Of a DNA stretch of 64,000 nucleotides, positions 9,150-17,847 are shown one piece after another; position 1 is the stretch's first letter, and every line of letters begins with the position of its first letter. Origin of the DNA: Helicobacteraceae bacterium (lineage in GTDB: Bacteria; Campylobacterota; Campylobacteria; Campylobacterales; Sulfurimonadaceae); contig JAMOSG010000039.1 of assembly GCA_027063225.1 (NCBI GenBank), forward strand, positions 121,663-185,662, written 5' to 3'. The notes beneath the pieces were generated by a model that was given only the letters and a program-made list of their open reading frames with translations, ran no database searches and was not told where the DNA came from. The position numbers and the translations under genes are program-made.

Positions 9150-9986
9150 GTGAAACAATACCGTGTTTTAATAGATGCTAACGATGAGAAAGGGTTAGTT
9201 CATAAAGTTTCTACAATCTTTTATGATTTTAATCTTAATATTTTATCAAATAGTGAGTATGTAGATAAAGAGAATAATAAATTTTTTATGCGTAGTGTTG
9301 TGGATGGTGATGTAGATTTAGAAGAGTTAAAAAGTGCTATCGAAAATATTTTAACTCAAGAAGCTACTATTAAAGTAGTTGAGCCTAAAAAGAAAAATAT
9401 TATTTTAATGGTTACAAAAGAGATGCATGCCCTTGGTGATATTTTAATTCGCCATGAAGCAGGAGAGTTAGATGCAAATATTTTAGCAGTTGTTTCTAAC
9501 TATGAAGATTTAGGCTCTTTGGTTGAAAAATTTGGTATAGAATATAAAACAATTTCACATGAAAACCTTTCACGCGAGGAGCATGAAGAGAAGATTATAG
9601 AGTATATAAACTCATACGAAAATGTAGATTATATTGTTCTTGCAAAATATATGCGTATTTTAACACCAACTTTTGTTAAAGCATTTGAAAATGAAATTAT
9701 TAATATTCACCACTCTTTTTTACCAGCATTTATTGGGGCAAACCCCTATAAACAAGCGCATGAAAGGGGTGTAAAAATTATTGGTGCAACTTCACATTTT
9801 GTTAATAACGATTTAGATGAGGGACCAATTATCGCTCAAGAGGTTGTGCATATTGACCATAGTTATAGTTGGAGAGATATGCAAAGAAAAGGTAAAGATG
9901 TAGAAAAAATTGTACTTTCACGCGCTTTAAAACTTGCTCTTGAAGATAGAATTTTTGTATATCAAAATAAAACGGTGATTTTTTAA
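9150..9986 (+). CDS. purU: Formyltetrahydrofolate deformylase
   Basis: 278 residues from GTG 9150, which follows the previous stop directly and has AAGGA upstream. It releases formate from 10-formyl-THF. An N-terminal ACT domain (about 1-75) senses regulatory ligands; the C-terminal formyltransferase-like domain has NIIL at its first strand, HHSFLPAFIGANPYKQAHER, GATSHFVNNDLDEGPIIAQ. The catalytic Asn-His-Asp set is represented by the HHSFLP and LDEGPI motifs. trmL overlaps its stop by one base. Confidence 0.95.
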   Translation: MKQYRVLIDANDEKGLVHKVSTIFYDFNLNILSNSEYVDKENNKFFMRSVVDGDVDLEELKSAIENILTQEATIKVVEPKKKNIILMVTKEMHALGDILIRHEAGELDANILAVVSNYEDLGSLVEKFGIEYKTISHENLSREEHEEKIIEYINSYENVDYIVLAKYMRILTPTFVKAFENEIINIHHSFLPAFIGANPYKQAHERGVKIIGATSHFVNNDLDEGPIIAQEVVHIDHSYSWRDMQRKGKDVEKIVLSRALKLALEDRIFVYQNKTVIF

Positions 9987-10462
9987 TGTCTTTTAATATA
10001 GTTTTAGTAAATCCACAAATTCCAAATAACACAGGTGCAATAGGGCGTCTTTGCGTAAATGCTGGTGCAACACTGCATCTTGTAAAGCCAATAGCATTTG
10101 ATATAGATGAAAAAGCGGTACGTCGTGCAGGGCTTGATTATTGGGATAAGTTAGATTTAAAAGTTTGGGAATCGTTAGATGATTTTTTTGCCAATAACAA
10201 AATAGAGGGCAATGGCTACTTTGCAACTACTAAGACAAATAAACCCTATTTTGATGCAAAATTTAAAAAGGGTGATTTTATCTTTTTTGGAAGTGAAACT
10301 GCAGGTCTTCCAAAAGAGGTTTTAGAGAAGTATAGTGAAGGTGCTATTACTATCCCTATGACAAAAGAGGGGAGAAGCTTAAATTTGGCTATTAGCACAG
10401 GGATAGTACTTTATGAAGCTATTCGTCAAACTTACGATAGCTCTTTAGAGGGAAAATTATGA
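9986..10462 (+). CDS. trmL: tRNA (cytidine/uridine-34 2'-O)-methyltransferase TrmL
   Basis: 158 residues, full length for TrmL (YibK) of the SPOUT superfamily. It methylates the ribose of the wobble base in tRNA-Leu species using SAM. Motifs: VNPQIPNNTGAIGRLCVNAG at the N-terminus, FFGSETAGLP, and the knot-forming IPMTKEGRSLNLAISTGIVL. It starts in the TAATG overlap with purU and its stop overlaps the next small gene as ATGA, so the run is translationally coupled. Confidence 0.95.
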   Translation: MSFNIVLVNPQIPNNTGAIGRLCVNAGATLHLVKPIAFDIDEKAVRRAGLDYWDKLDLKVWESLDDFFANNKIEGNGYFATTKTNKPYFDAKFKKGDFIFFGSETAGLPKEVLEKYSEGAITIPMTKEGRSLNLAISTGIVLYEAIRQTYDSSLEGKL

Positions 10463-10578
10463 ATGAAATTGTAGATATAATTGTTTTAATAGCTTTTGTT
10501 GGATTTATGTTTTTTATTTTTGGTGGTTACCACAAAGCAAAATTTAAACAACGTGAGCATGAGCAAGAGAAAGAGTAA
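10459..10578 (+). CDS. 39-residue single-pass membrane protein
   Basis: A small gene coding MNEIVDIIVLIAFVGFMFFI, then FGGYHKAKFKQREHEQEKE. It has one hydrophobic helix (about 5-22) and a charged, probably cytoplasmic tail. The ATG overlaps the trmL stop (ATGA) and its TAA overlaps the next ATG (TAATG), so it is coupled on both sides, strong evidence that it is translated. GGGAAAATT upstream serves as ribosome site. Function unknown; being fused in layout to an S24 regulator, it could be a membrane partner or a simple small protein. Confidence 0.7.
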   Translation: MNEIVDIIVLIAFVGFMFFIFGGYHKAKFKQREHEQEKE

Positions 10579-11237
10579 TGAACAATTTTCACTCAATTGT
10601 TGAAGAGATAAAAAATATTTTATCAACTGAACATAAAGATAGAAAAATTTTCGATAAAGATGTAGCAAATGCTTTAGGTATTACACCTATGAACTTTGCT
10701 ACAATGAAAAAACGTAACAAAATCCCTTTTGCGGAACTTTTAGATTTTTGTGCAAAAAAGTCTATCTCTATTAACTGGATGCTTTATGGACAATCTCCTG
10801 AGAGTTTAGTAGAAGCAACAAATCGCCTTTATAAAATAAAATATTTTAGTGATATTAATGCAAGTGCTGGTGGTGGTGCATTTAGTGAGCATGAAAATAG
10901 TGAAGATGTTAATTTACCTAGACAATTTGTCTCTCTTTTAGGTGGAGAAGAGGCTTTAAAAGATATAGAAGCAATTAATGTCTCAGGCGATTCTATGGAA
11001 CCATTACTTAGTTATAATGATATTGTTTTTATAAACAGAAGCAAAAAAAATATTGAGCGTGGCGGTGTTTTTGCACTAAGAAGTGAAGCGGGACTTTTTA
11101 TAAAAAGAGTTGAAAAAAGACTTGATGGTAAAATAAATATTATCTCTGAAAATCAAATCTATGAAACACAGACTCTCTCATTAGATGAAGTGGAGATTAT
11201 AGGAAGAGTTGTTGGTAAATTTGGAGATGTGAGCTAA
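10578..11237 (+). CDS. LexA/CI-like S24 transcriptional regulator
   Basis: 219 residues. N-terminal helix-turn-helix (about 24-48, DKDVANALGITPMNFATMKK) and a C-terminal S24 peptidase/LexA fold. The catalytic dyad is visible: Ser139 in VSGDSMEP and Lys176 in GLFIKRV, 37 residues apart exactly as in E. coli LexA (Ser119/Lys156). A candidate self-cleavage site Ala97-Gly98 lies in NASAGGGAF. Campylobacterota generally lack LexA, so it may be a DNA-damage or phage-derived repressor. No prophage genes are nearby. It overlaps the 39-residue gene by one base and converges on the ABC-F gene with a 4-base overlap. Confidence 0.85.
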   Translation: MNNFHSIVEEIKNILSTEHKDRKIFDKDVANALGITPMNFATMKKRNKIPFAELLDFCAKKSISINWMLYGQSPESLVEATNRLYKIKYFSDINASAGGGAFSEHENSEDVNLPRQFVSLLGGEEALKDIEAINVSGDSMEPLLSYNDIVFINRSKKNIERGGVFALRSEAGLFIKRVEKRLDGKINIISENQIYETQTLSLDEVEIIGRVVGKFGDVS

Positions 11238-13186
11238 GAGTTTAACTCTATTTGCTCAACTTTCTCCTCTATAGTTAAAAGCTCTTCCACTTTTTGTTCA
11301 TAAAGTTCCTCTAACTCCTCTAACTCTTTTGCAATTTGTGTTAAACCAACCTCTTGATAACAAGCAGGATCTGCTAAACAGTTGTTTTTTTCCTCTATTT
11401 GAAGCTCTAACTCTTCAATCTCAAGTGGAAGTTGTTCTAATGCTATTTTCTCTTTATACGTAAGCTTGAGAGGTTTTGGTTTCTCTTTAGGTGCTTTTTG
11501 TTCCTCTTCTTTCTCTTTAATAACTGTTTTTTCCATAGCATCAAGAGTTTGTAACTCTTTTTGAAACTCTAAGTATTCAGAGTAAAGTTGATAAGACTCC
11601 TCTATTGTTTTATCTGGTTTAAAAATAAAAAGTTTTTTTGCAATTTTATCTACAAAGTATCTATCGTGACTTACAATAATAACAGCACCATGAAAATTAA
11701 CAAGTTGTTCCTCTAAAATATTGATAGTTGGAATATCTAAATCATTTGTAGGCTCATCTAAGATTAAAATATCTACCTGTTTTGTAAAGAGTAGGGCAAG
11801 TGCAACACGGTTTTTCTCTCCACCACTTAACACTCCCACCTTTTTATCTAAAAATTCACGTGGAAATAAAAAATCTTTTAAATAAGCATAAACATGTAAA
11901 TCTTTTCCACGTACACTTACTCTATCGCCACCATTGGGGCAAAAAGTTTCAATAAGATTTTTACTATCATCTAACATCTCACGATGCTGATCAAAATAAC
12001 CTATTTTAAATTCACCCCTTTTTATAACACCACTTGAAGGTTGAATTTTTCCCAGTAGTGCTTTTAAAAGGGTAGATTTTCCACTTCCATTTGGTCCAAC
12101 AATAGCAATAACATCTTTTTGTAAAATACGTGTAGAGAAATCGTGTAGGAGCTCTTTATCTCCAAGTTTTAAAGAGAGGTTTTCTATCTCAAAGAGCATT
12201 TTTTGTTTATTGATACTTTTAGAACGGTTAAAATGTTTTACTTCACGCTCCAACTCCATAGACATTTTACGAATTTTTGCAGGGTTTGTTTTTGCTTCCT
12301 CGCGAAGTTTCATTAAACGCTCTTTTCTCCCCTCATTACGTTTAAGTCTTGCTCTAACACCCCTTGCAAACCACTCATTTTCTCTGCGTAAAAGTCTTAA
12401 AAGGTTATCGTGTTTTTTTTGAAGGTTTTGTAGATATTGCTCTTTTTGTTGAAGATAATCTGAATATCCCCCTTTATACTCACGTAAAACACAATCTTCT
12501 ACCTCTACAGACTTTGTTGCAACTCTATCTATAAAGTAACGATCATGGGAGATAAATACAAGTGTAAAAGACTCTTTAAGTAAAAGTTCTTCTAAAAACT
12601 CTACCATATAAACATCAAGGTGGTTTGTTGGTTCATCAAGGAGTAAAACATCAGGTTTTTGAAGTAAAAGTGAAGCAAGAGCAACACGACGTTGCTCCCC
12701 TCCACTTAATAGATTTACGGGTTTTTGCTCATACTCTTTGAGGTTAAAGCGTTGTAAAATACGCTCAATTTTATCATCTAAATTCCAAGCATTGTGGTGT
12801 TCAATGTAACGTGAGAGCTTTTCATGTTCATCAAGAAGTTTTTTATTTTCAAAATCATCAGCTAGAAGTAAAGAGAGTTCATTGTAACGCTCTTTAGCGC
12901 GGTTAAGCTCTACAAGGCCATCTTCTATAGCTTCACGAACATTATGGTGCTCTTTAAATTTTGGTGATTGGTCTAACATTTTGATTTCAATATCGTTTTG
13001 TGTTAAACGTTGCCCATCATCAAACTCTAAAGAACCATACACTATTTTCATTAAAGTAGATTTTCCACTTCCATTTTTTCCAATAATAACAATACGCTCA
13101 CCCTCATCTACATGAAAATCAACCTCTGTTAGAATCTTTTGTGCAGAATAGTGTTTAGAAACTTTTTGTAAATCTATGAGTGCCAT
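11234..13186 (-). CDS. ABC-F family ATPase (Uup-like)
   Basis: 650 residues with two ABC domains and no membrane segments, so a soluble ribosome-associated type rather than a transporter. Domain 1: Walker A GKNGSGKST, signature LSGGEQRRVALA, Walker B VLLLDEPTNHLD. Linker (about 245-320) is strongly basic. Domain 2: GPNGSGKST, LSGGEKNRVALA, LILDEPTNDLD. A C-terminal acidic coiled coil (about 555-650) points to Uup, a branch-migration/ribosome factor. It is a single-gene unit divergent from the cyclase gene. Confidence 0.93.
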   Translation of the reverse strand: MALIDLQKVSKHYSAQKILTEVDFHVDEGERIVIIGKNGSGKSTLMKIVYGSLEFDDGQRLTQNDIEIKMLDQSPKFKEHHNVREAIEDGLVELNRAKERYNELSLLLADDFENKKLLDEHEKLSRYIEHHNAWNLDDKIERILQRFNLKEYEQKPVNLLSGGEQRRVALASLLLQKPDVLLLDEPTNHLDVYMVEFLEELLLKESFTLVFISHDRYFIDRVATKSVEVEDCVLREYKGGYSDYLQQKEQYLQNLQKKHDNLLRLLRRENEWFARGVRARLKRNEGRKERLMKLREEAKTNPAKIRKMSMELEREVKHFNRSKSINKQKMLFEIENLSLKLGDKELLHDFSTRILQKDVIAIVGPNGSGKSTLLKALLGKIQPSSGVIKRGEFKIGYFDQHREMLDDSKNLIETFCPNGGDRVSVRGKDLHVYAYLKDFLFPREFLDKKVGVLSGGEKNRVALALLFTKQVDILILDEPTNDLDIPTINILEEQLVNFHGAVIIVSHDRYFVDKIAKKLFIFKPDKTIEESYQLYSEYLEFQKELQTLDAMEKTVIKEKEEEQKAPKEKPKPLKLTYKEKIALEQLPLEIEELELQIEEKNNCLADPACYQEVGLTQIAKELEELEELYEQKVEELLTIEEKVEQIELNS

Positions 13187-13213
13187 ACAACTCTCTTTAA
13201 TTTTTTTTTACTG

Positions 13214-13219
13214 TATAAT
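13214..13219 (+). promoter_or_regulatory. -10 element of cyclase gene promoter
   Basis: TATAAT preceded by a run of ten T, the typical Campylobacterota arrangement; 29 bases before the cyclase ATG. Confidence 0.6.
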
Positions 13220-13247
13220 AATAAAGTAAATAAAAAAAGGCTTTTGT

Positions 13248-15491
13248 ATGAAAAACAAACATTTAAAAAAGTTTCTTCTCTATAGTGGTGTTTCTTTTTT
13301 TCTTGCTATGACAATATTATGGGTAGATATACTTTATCCAGATATTTCGAAAAATTTTAATGGAAAGATTAGTGACTATATGTTTTTACTTCGTGGAAAA
13401 GTTCCAGATAGTAAAAATGTTTTTATTATAGATATAGATGAAAAATCTATTGAAGAGTTAGGACAATGGCCTTGGTCAAGAAATAAAGTTGCAAAAATTT
13501 TAGAAAATTTAACAAATGCTGGCATAGGTATTATTGGTTTTGATGTTGTTTTTGCAGAAAAAGATAGAAGCTCTCCAGCTAGAATTTTAAGAGAGTTAGG
13601 TATTAAGAAAAAAGCTCCAGATTATGATTTAATTTTTGCAAATACCATTGCAAATACCCCTACAATTTTAGGGTATCAATTTGAGCTTGAAAATAAAAAG
13701 TTTATAAAAAAAGGAGTAGTAGATATTCCGGCAATTATTATAGAGAGAAATAAACCAAAAGGGATGGATGACAAAGTTATTGAGGCAAAAGGAACCATTT
13801 TAAACACCCCTTTAATTCAAGAGAGTGCCTATTCAAGTGGGTATTTTAATAATATCCCTGATGATGGGGGAGTAGTAAGAAGTGTTCCTTTAATTATACG
13901 TTACGATGGACAACTCTATCCATCATTAATGTTAGAAATGTTTCGAGCTGCTACAGGGATTAACACTATTTATGTAAACTATTCACAATTAGGTGTAGAG
14001 AGTATTCAAATAGGAGATTTTAAAATTCCTACAGATAGATATGGTAGATTGATTATAAACTATAGAGGTCCTTCTAAAACTTTTAAGTATATTTCTGCTG
14101 TTGATATTTTTAATAATGATTTCAACAAAGCAGAACTTGATGGAAAAATAGCACTTATTGGAACAAGTGCTGCAGGTCTTTTAGATTTACGAGCAACACC
14201 TTTTGAATCTGTTTATCCAGGGGTTGAAGTGCATGCAAATGGGATAGATAATATCTTAACGCAAGAGTTTATAACTTCTCCAACTTGGATAGATGGAATG
14301 AATCTAATTGTCATTGTTAGTTTAACATTCTTTGTAGTTTTGCTTTCAGCTTACACACCTTTTTGGTTTATACCTTTTATCTTTTTTGGAACAACAATAG
14401 GAACATTCTTTATAGGGTATGAATTACTCTTTAAATATGGACTTGCAGTAAATATTTTTTTACCACTTGTTGCTATTATTTTAAGTAGTATTATTGCAAC
14501 ATTTATGAACTATATGTTTGAAGTTAAAAATGAGCAACTTATTAAGAAAAAATTTGCATCAAAAGTTTCTAAAGATGTTATGGAAAATCTTTTACAAAAT
14601 CCTGAGGCCTCAACATTTGCAGTGATGGATAAAGAGATAACCGTAATATTTAGTGATGTTCGTGGGTTTACAAATATCTCTGAAGCTATGCCAAATGCAA
14701 AGGTTCTTATTGAATTTTTAAATGAATATATGGATCCCATGACTGAAACTATTATTGAGTATAAAGGAACAGTTGATAAGTTTATTGGTGATGCTATTAT
14801 GGCGTATTGGAATGCACCTTTAGATATTAAAGATCATGCAACACAAGCAGTTATAGCAACATTGGAACAACTTCACCAACTCGATACACTCAATGAAAAA
14901 TTAAGAGCAGATAAACGTTTTGAAGCTGTTGTTGCTATGAGTGATAAAAAAGGGATTCCTATTATAGATATTGGAATTGGAATTAATACAGGTATGGCAA
15001 TAGTAGGGGAGATGGGAAGTTCAAGAAGAAGTGACTATACTGCTATTGGAGATTCAGTTAATCTTGGTTCACGATTGGAATCTTTGTGTAAATTTTATAA
15101 CTCTAAATGTAATATCTCTAACTTTACAAAGGCACAAATTGATGAATCAAAATATATTTTTAGATTTTTAGATTTAGTAACAGTAAAAGGGAAAAGTGAA
15201 CCTGTTGAGATTTGGCAAATTCATGATTATGATAGAGATGAATCGTACCATAAACTATATCCTGTTTCAAAAGCTCAACTTTTTAAAGAGTTAAATCTCT
15301 ACCATAAAGGTATAGCACTTTATAAAGAAGCAAAATTTAAACAAGCATTAGAAATTTTTAAAGATATAGAAACATGGAAAAATAAAACAAATAAAAATAT
15401 ATATAAAATTTATATTGAACGTTGTGAACACTATATAGAAAATCCACCTAAAAATTTTACAGGTGTTTTTGTTCATACTACAAAGGGTTAA
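13248..15491 (+). CDS. CHASE2-domain class III adenylate cyclase
   Basis: 747 residues. One N-terminal membrane helix, a periplasmic CHASE2 sensor (about 35-340), three membrane helices (about 351-370, 373-392, 400-422), then the class III cyclase domain (about 460-645) and a C-terminal helical, TPR-like tail. Metal-binding Asp470 (VIFSDVRGFT) and Asp515 (DKFIGDAIMAYWNAP), Lys511, and the transition-state residues Asn605/Arg609 (GDSVNLGSRLE) are present, so it should be active. Lys511 with Thr598 fits ATP rather than GTP. It makes cAMP in response to an unknown external signal; AAAGG ribosome site is present. Convergent with the next gene by a 4-base overlap. Confidence 0.92.
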   Translation: MKNKHLKKFLLYSGVSFFLAMTILWVDILYPDISKNFNGKISDYMFLLRGKVPDSKNVFIIDIDEKSIEELGQWPWSRNKVAKILENLTNAGIGIIGFDVVFAEKDRSSPARILRELGIKKKAPDYDLIFANTIANTPTILGYQFELENKKFIKKGVVDIPAIIIERNKPKGMDDKVIEAKGTILNTPLIQESAYSSGYFNNIPDDGGVVRSVPLIIRYDGQLYPSLMLEMFRAATGINTIYVNYSQLGVESIQIGDFKIPTDRYGRLIINYRGPSKTFKYISAVDIFNNDFNKAELDGKIALIGTSAAGLLDLRATPFESVYPGVEVHANGIDNILTQEFITSPTWIDGMNLIVIVSLTFFVVLLSAYTPFWFIPFIFFGTTIGTFFIGYELLFKYGLAVNIFLPLVAIILSSIIATFMNYMFEVKNEQLIKKKFASKVSKDVMENLLQNPEASTFAVMDKEITVIFSDVRGFTNISEAMPNAKVLIEFLNEYMDPMTETIIEYKGTVDKFIGDAIMAYWNAPLDIKDHATQAVIATLEQLHQLDTLNEKLRADKRFEAVVAMSDKKGIPIIDIGIGINTGMAIVGEMGSSRRSDYTAIGDSVNLGSRLESLCKFYNSKCNISNFTKAQIDESKYIFRFLDLVTVKGKSEPVEIWQIHDYDRDESYHKLYPVSKAQLFKELNLYHKGIALYKEAKFKQALEIFKDIETWKNKTNKNIYKIYIERCEHYIENPPKNFTGVFVHTTKG

Positions 15492-16699
15492 TTAAAATAC
15501 TCTTTGTAATATCTATTTGATGGCGACCAAATAAGCCATCCACCTGTTTTTAGGTCTTTTGTTGCTTTAATTTGTGCAGAAATCTCTTTCTTTTTATAAT
15601 GCTTTTTTGTATGTGCGTAATCTTTAAAGTGTTGTAACCATGGACGAATACGGATAGGATCTACTTCATCTTCAATATTTGCAATACTATTATATATAAC
15701 TTTATAAGGATATTCTGCTGGATATTTTACACGAAAACTTCCACTTGCAAAACCGGAAGGGTAGAGCATAGGAGAGAGATAATCTGCATATTTTATTAAA
15801 GATGGAACAGTTTGTCCAATATTGCAATCATCTTTACTCCAACATACATTTCCATACGTATCTACAGAGATAAAAACACCATATTTTTGTAGACGTTTTT
15901 TTGCTAGGGCTAAGAAAGATTCTATTGCTTGAATTCTATTTTCTTGAGTATTTGCTTTTGAAAATCTTAAAGAAGATTTAGCAGGAAAACGGATATAGTC
16001 AAAATTAATTTCATCAAATCCAACTTTTGCAGCTTCTTCTGCAATAGAGATTGTATATTTATGAGAGCGTTTATCAAAAGGATCTACCCAAGCCATACCA
16101 TCATGGTTACGCCAAATTGTTCCATTATTCTCTCGTACTACATACTCAGGATTATTTTGTGCTTGCAACTCATCTTTAAAAGTGACAATACGTGCAATTG
16201 TATAAATTTTTCTTTTTTTTAACTCTTGCATAAATTTTTTGATATTTTTATTTGTTCTTTGTTTTGCAGCTCCATAACTATTTGCTTGAGCAAAAGAGGT
16301 TCTAAATGAGGTAAGACCATATTCATTTTTAACATCTATTACAATACTATTAAGTTGTGTGGAATCTATAATATTTAGAATATTTTTAAGTTTTTTAGAG
16401 TTATTACTTGCATTCCAAAAGGAAAGATAAAGAGCTCTAACTTTAATTGGTTGAAGATATATAGAAACTTTCTTATTGTTTTTATTAAAATGGTATGGTT
16501 TATAGCCATATGCTTTCACAAAATACTCTGTTTCATTAGACTCAAAATAATAACGTCCACTTATACTACTATAAGTAAAATGTGTTGCATCTCCAATAAC
16601 TGCTCCAACAACAGGTTTTTTAGTTTTTGCATCAATAATAAATCCAGAAAAAGCTTGAAGTGAAGTGAAAAGAAAAATAGATAAAAAGTAATATTTCAA
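15488..16699 (-). CDS. Secreted DUF4015-type putative glycoside hydrolase
   Basis: 403 residues. Signal peptide (about 1-18), then a carboxypeptidase-regulatory-like beta domain (about 19-85: GFIIDAKTKKPVVGAVIGDA), then a TIM-barrel-like domain with LNSIVIDVKNEYGLTSFRT, AWVDPFDKRSHKYTISIAEE, GFDEINFDYIRFP, FISVDTYGNVCW and YADYLSPMLYPSGF. This pattern is that of the DUF4015 putative glycoside hydrolases related to family 13 barrels; substrate unknown. Asp residues in FDEINFDYIRFP and the conserved MLYPS are likely in the active cleft. It lies 8 bases after the start region of, and downstream of, the TRAP binding-protein gene. Confidence 0.85.
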   Translation of the reverse strand: MKYYFLSIFLFTSLQAFSGFIIDAKTKKPVVGAVIGDATHFTYSSISGRYYFESNETEYFVKAYGYKPYHFNKNNKKVSIYLQPIKVRALYLSFWNASNNSKKLKNILNIIDSTQLNSIVIDVKNEYGLTSFRTSFAQANSYGAAKQRTNKNIKKFMQELKKRKIYTIARIVTFKDELQAQNNPEYVVRENNGTIWRNHDGMAWVDPFDKRSHKYTISIAEEAAKVGFDEINFDYIRFPAKSSLRFSKANTQENRIQAIESFLALAKKRLQKYGVFISVDTYGNVCWSKDDCNIGQTVPSLIKYADYLSPMLYPSGFASGSFRVKYPAEYPYKVIYNSIANIEDEVDPIRIRPWLQHFKDYAHTKKHYKKKEISAQIKATKDLKTGGWLIWSPSNRYYKEYFN

Positions 16700-16707
16700 T
16701 AAAATTC

Positions 16708-17835
16708 CTATCTAATATTTAAATATGCTTTTAAACTTACATCACTCCATGCTTTAGAGAGTTGTAAATAGTTATCTATTGAAGCATAAACATCTTTAAA
16801 TGCACTATTTTTTGCACTTTGTTCTGCAATAACCTCTACAAGAGCCTTTTTTCCTGCTTCATTAACATCACTTGGGAATTTACCAAGTTTTACACCAAGT
16901 TCTTTAAGTTTTTGAAGTGCAACAATATTTTGAGAATGAAACTCATAAATCATTCTTGAGTTCATATCGTTTGCACACACCTCTACAATAGCTTTTTGTT
17001 CAGGTGAGAGTTTTTCAAAAAAGTGTTTATTAAAAGTAAGTTCTAAAATAGAACCTGGTTCATGCCAACCAGAGTAATAATATGGTGCAACTTTGTAAAA
17101 TCCCATTTTAATATCAAGTGCTGGTCCTACCCACTCTGTAGCATCTATCATCCCACGTTCAAGTGACGTGTAAATCTCTCCAGCTGGTAATAAAACAGGG
17201 TTTACCCCCATTTTTGCAAAAACTTCACCACCAAGCCCTGGAATACGCATTTTAAGCCCTTGCATATCTTTTAGTGATTGAATCGGTTTTCTAAACCATC
17301 CACCCATTTGAATATTGGTATTTCCACCCATAAACGGATGAAGATTGTACTTTGCATAAAGTTCACGCCAAAGCTCCATACCCCCACCAAAAAGCATCCA
17401 AGAGTTAATCTCTTGTGCAGTAAAACCAAAAGGGATACCACTAAAAAGTGAAAAAGCAGAATTTTTTCCTTTCCAATAATAGGGCCCAGAGTGAAAAGCA
17501 TCTATTTGACCATTACTTGCTGCATCAAACACTGCAAGTGCTGGAACAAGTGTATTTTTAGGATAAAGTTTAACCTCTAAGTTACCACCACTTACCTCAT
17601 AAACTCTTTTTGCAAAATACTCAACACCTGTTCCCATAATAGGAAAATGAGCAGGCCAACTTGTAGCTAGCTTAATAATTGTTTTTTTTCCACGATTATA
17701 ATGAACACTCTTATGCTCAGACTTTTTTGGATGTTTTGAGTAGTCTATTGCGACATGGTTACTATCGTTACAACCACTTAAGGCTGCTGTTGCACCAAGT
17801 GCTGTTGTTGTAGTTAAAAATTCTCTACGGTTCAT
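16708..17835 (-). CDS. TRAP-type solute-binding protein, TakP-like, Tat lipoprotein
   Basis: 375 residues. N-terminus MNRREFLTTTTALGATAALSGC combines a twin-arginine motif with a lipobox (LSGC), so export by Tat and lipid anchoring is likely. The body is a DctP-superfamily periplasmic binding protein; IPGLGGEVFAKMGVNP, PAGEIYTSLERGMIDATEWVG and YYYSGWHEPGS match the TakP/FcbT1 subgroup that binds 2-oxo acids or related carboxylates. No DctQ/DctM membrane subunits are adjacent, so this is an orphan binding protein here. It is in an operon-like row downstream of metG and the Mur-like gene (12-base gap). Confidence 0.9.
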   Translation of the reverse strand: MNRREFLTTTTALGATAALSGCNDSNHVAIDYSKHPKKSEHKSVHYNRGKKTIIKLATSWPAHFPIMGTGVEYFAKRVYEVSGGNLEVKLYPKNTLVPALAVFDAASNGQIDAFHSGPYYWKGKNSAFSLFSGIPFGFTAQEINSWMLFGGGMELWRELYAKYNLHPFMGGNTNIQMGGWFRKPIQSLKDMQGLKMRIPGLGGEVFAKMGVNPVLLPAGEIYTSLERGMIDATEWVGPALDIKMGFYKVAPYYYSGWHEPGSILELTFNKHFFEKLSPEQKAIVEVCANDMNSRMIYEFHSQNIVALQKLKELGVKLGKFPSDVNEAGKKALVEVIAEQSAKNSAFKDVYASIDNYLQLSKAWSDVSLKAYLNIR

Positions 17836-17847
17836 AATGGTACTATC

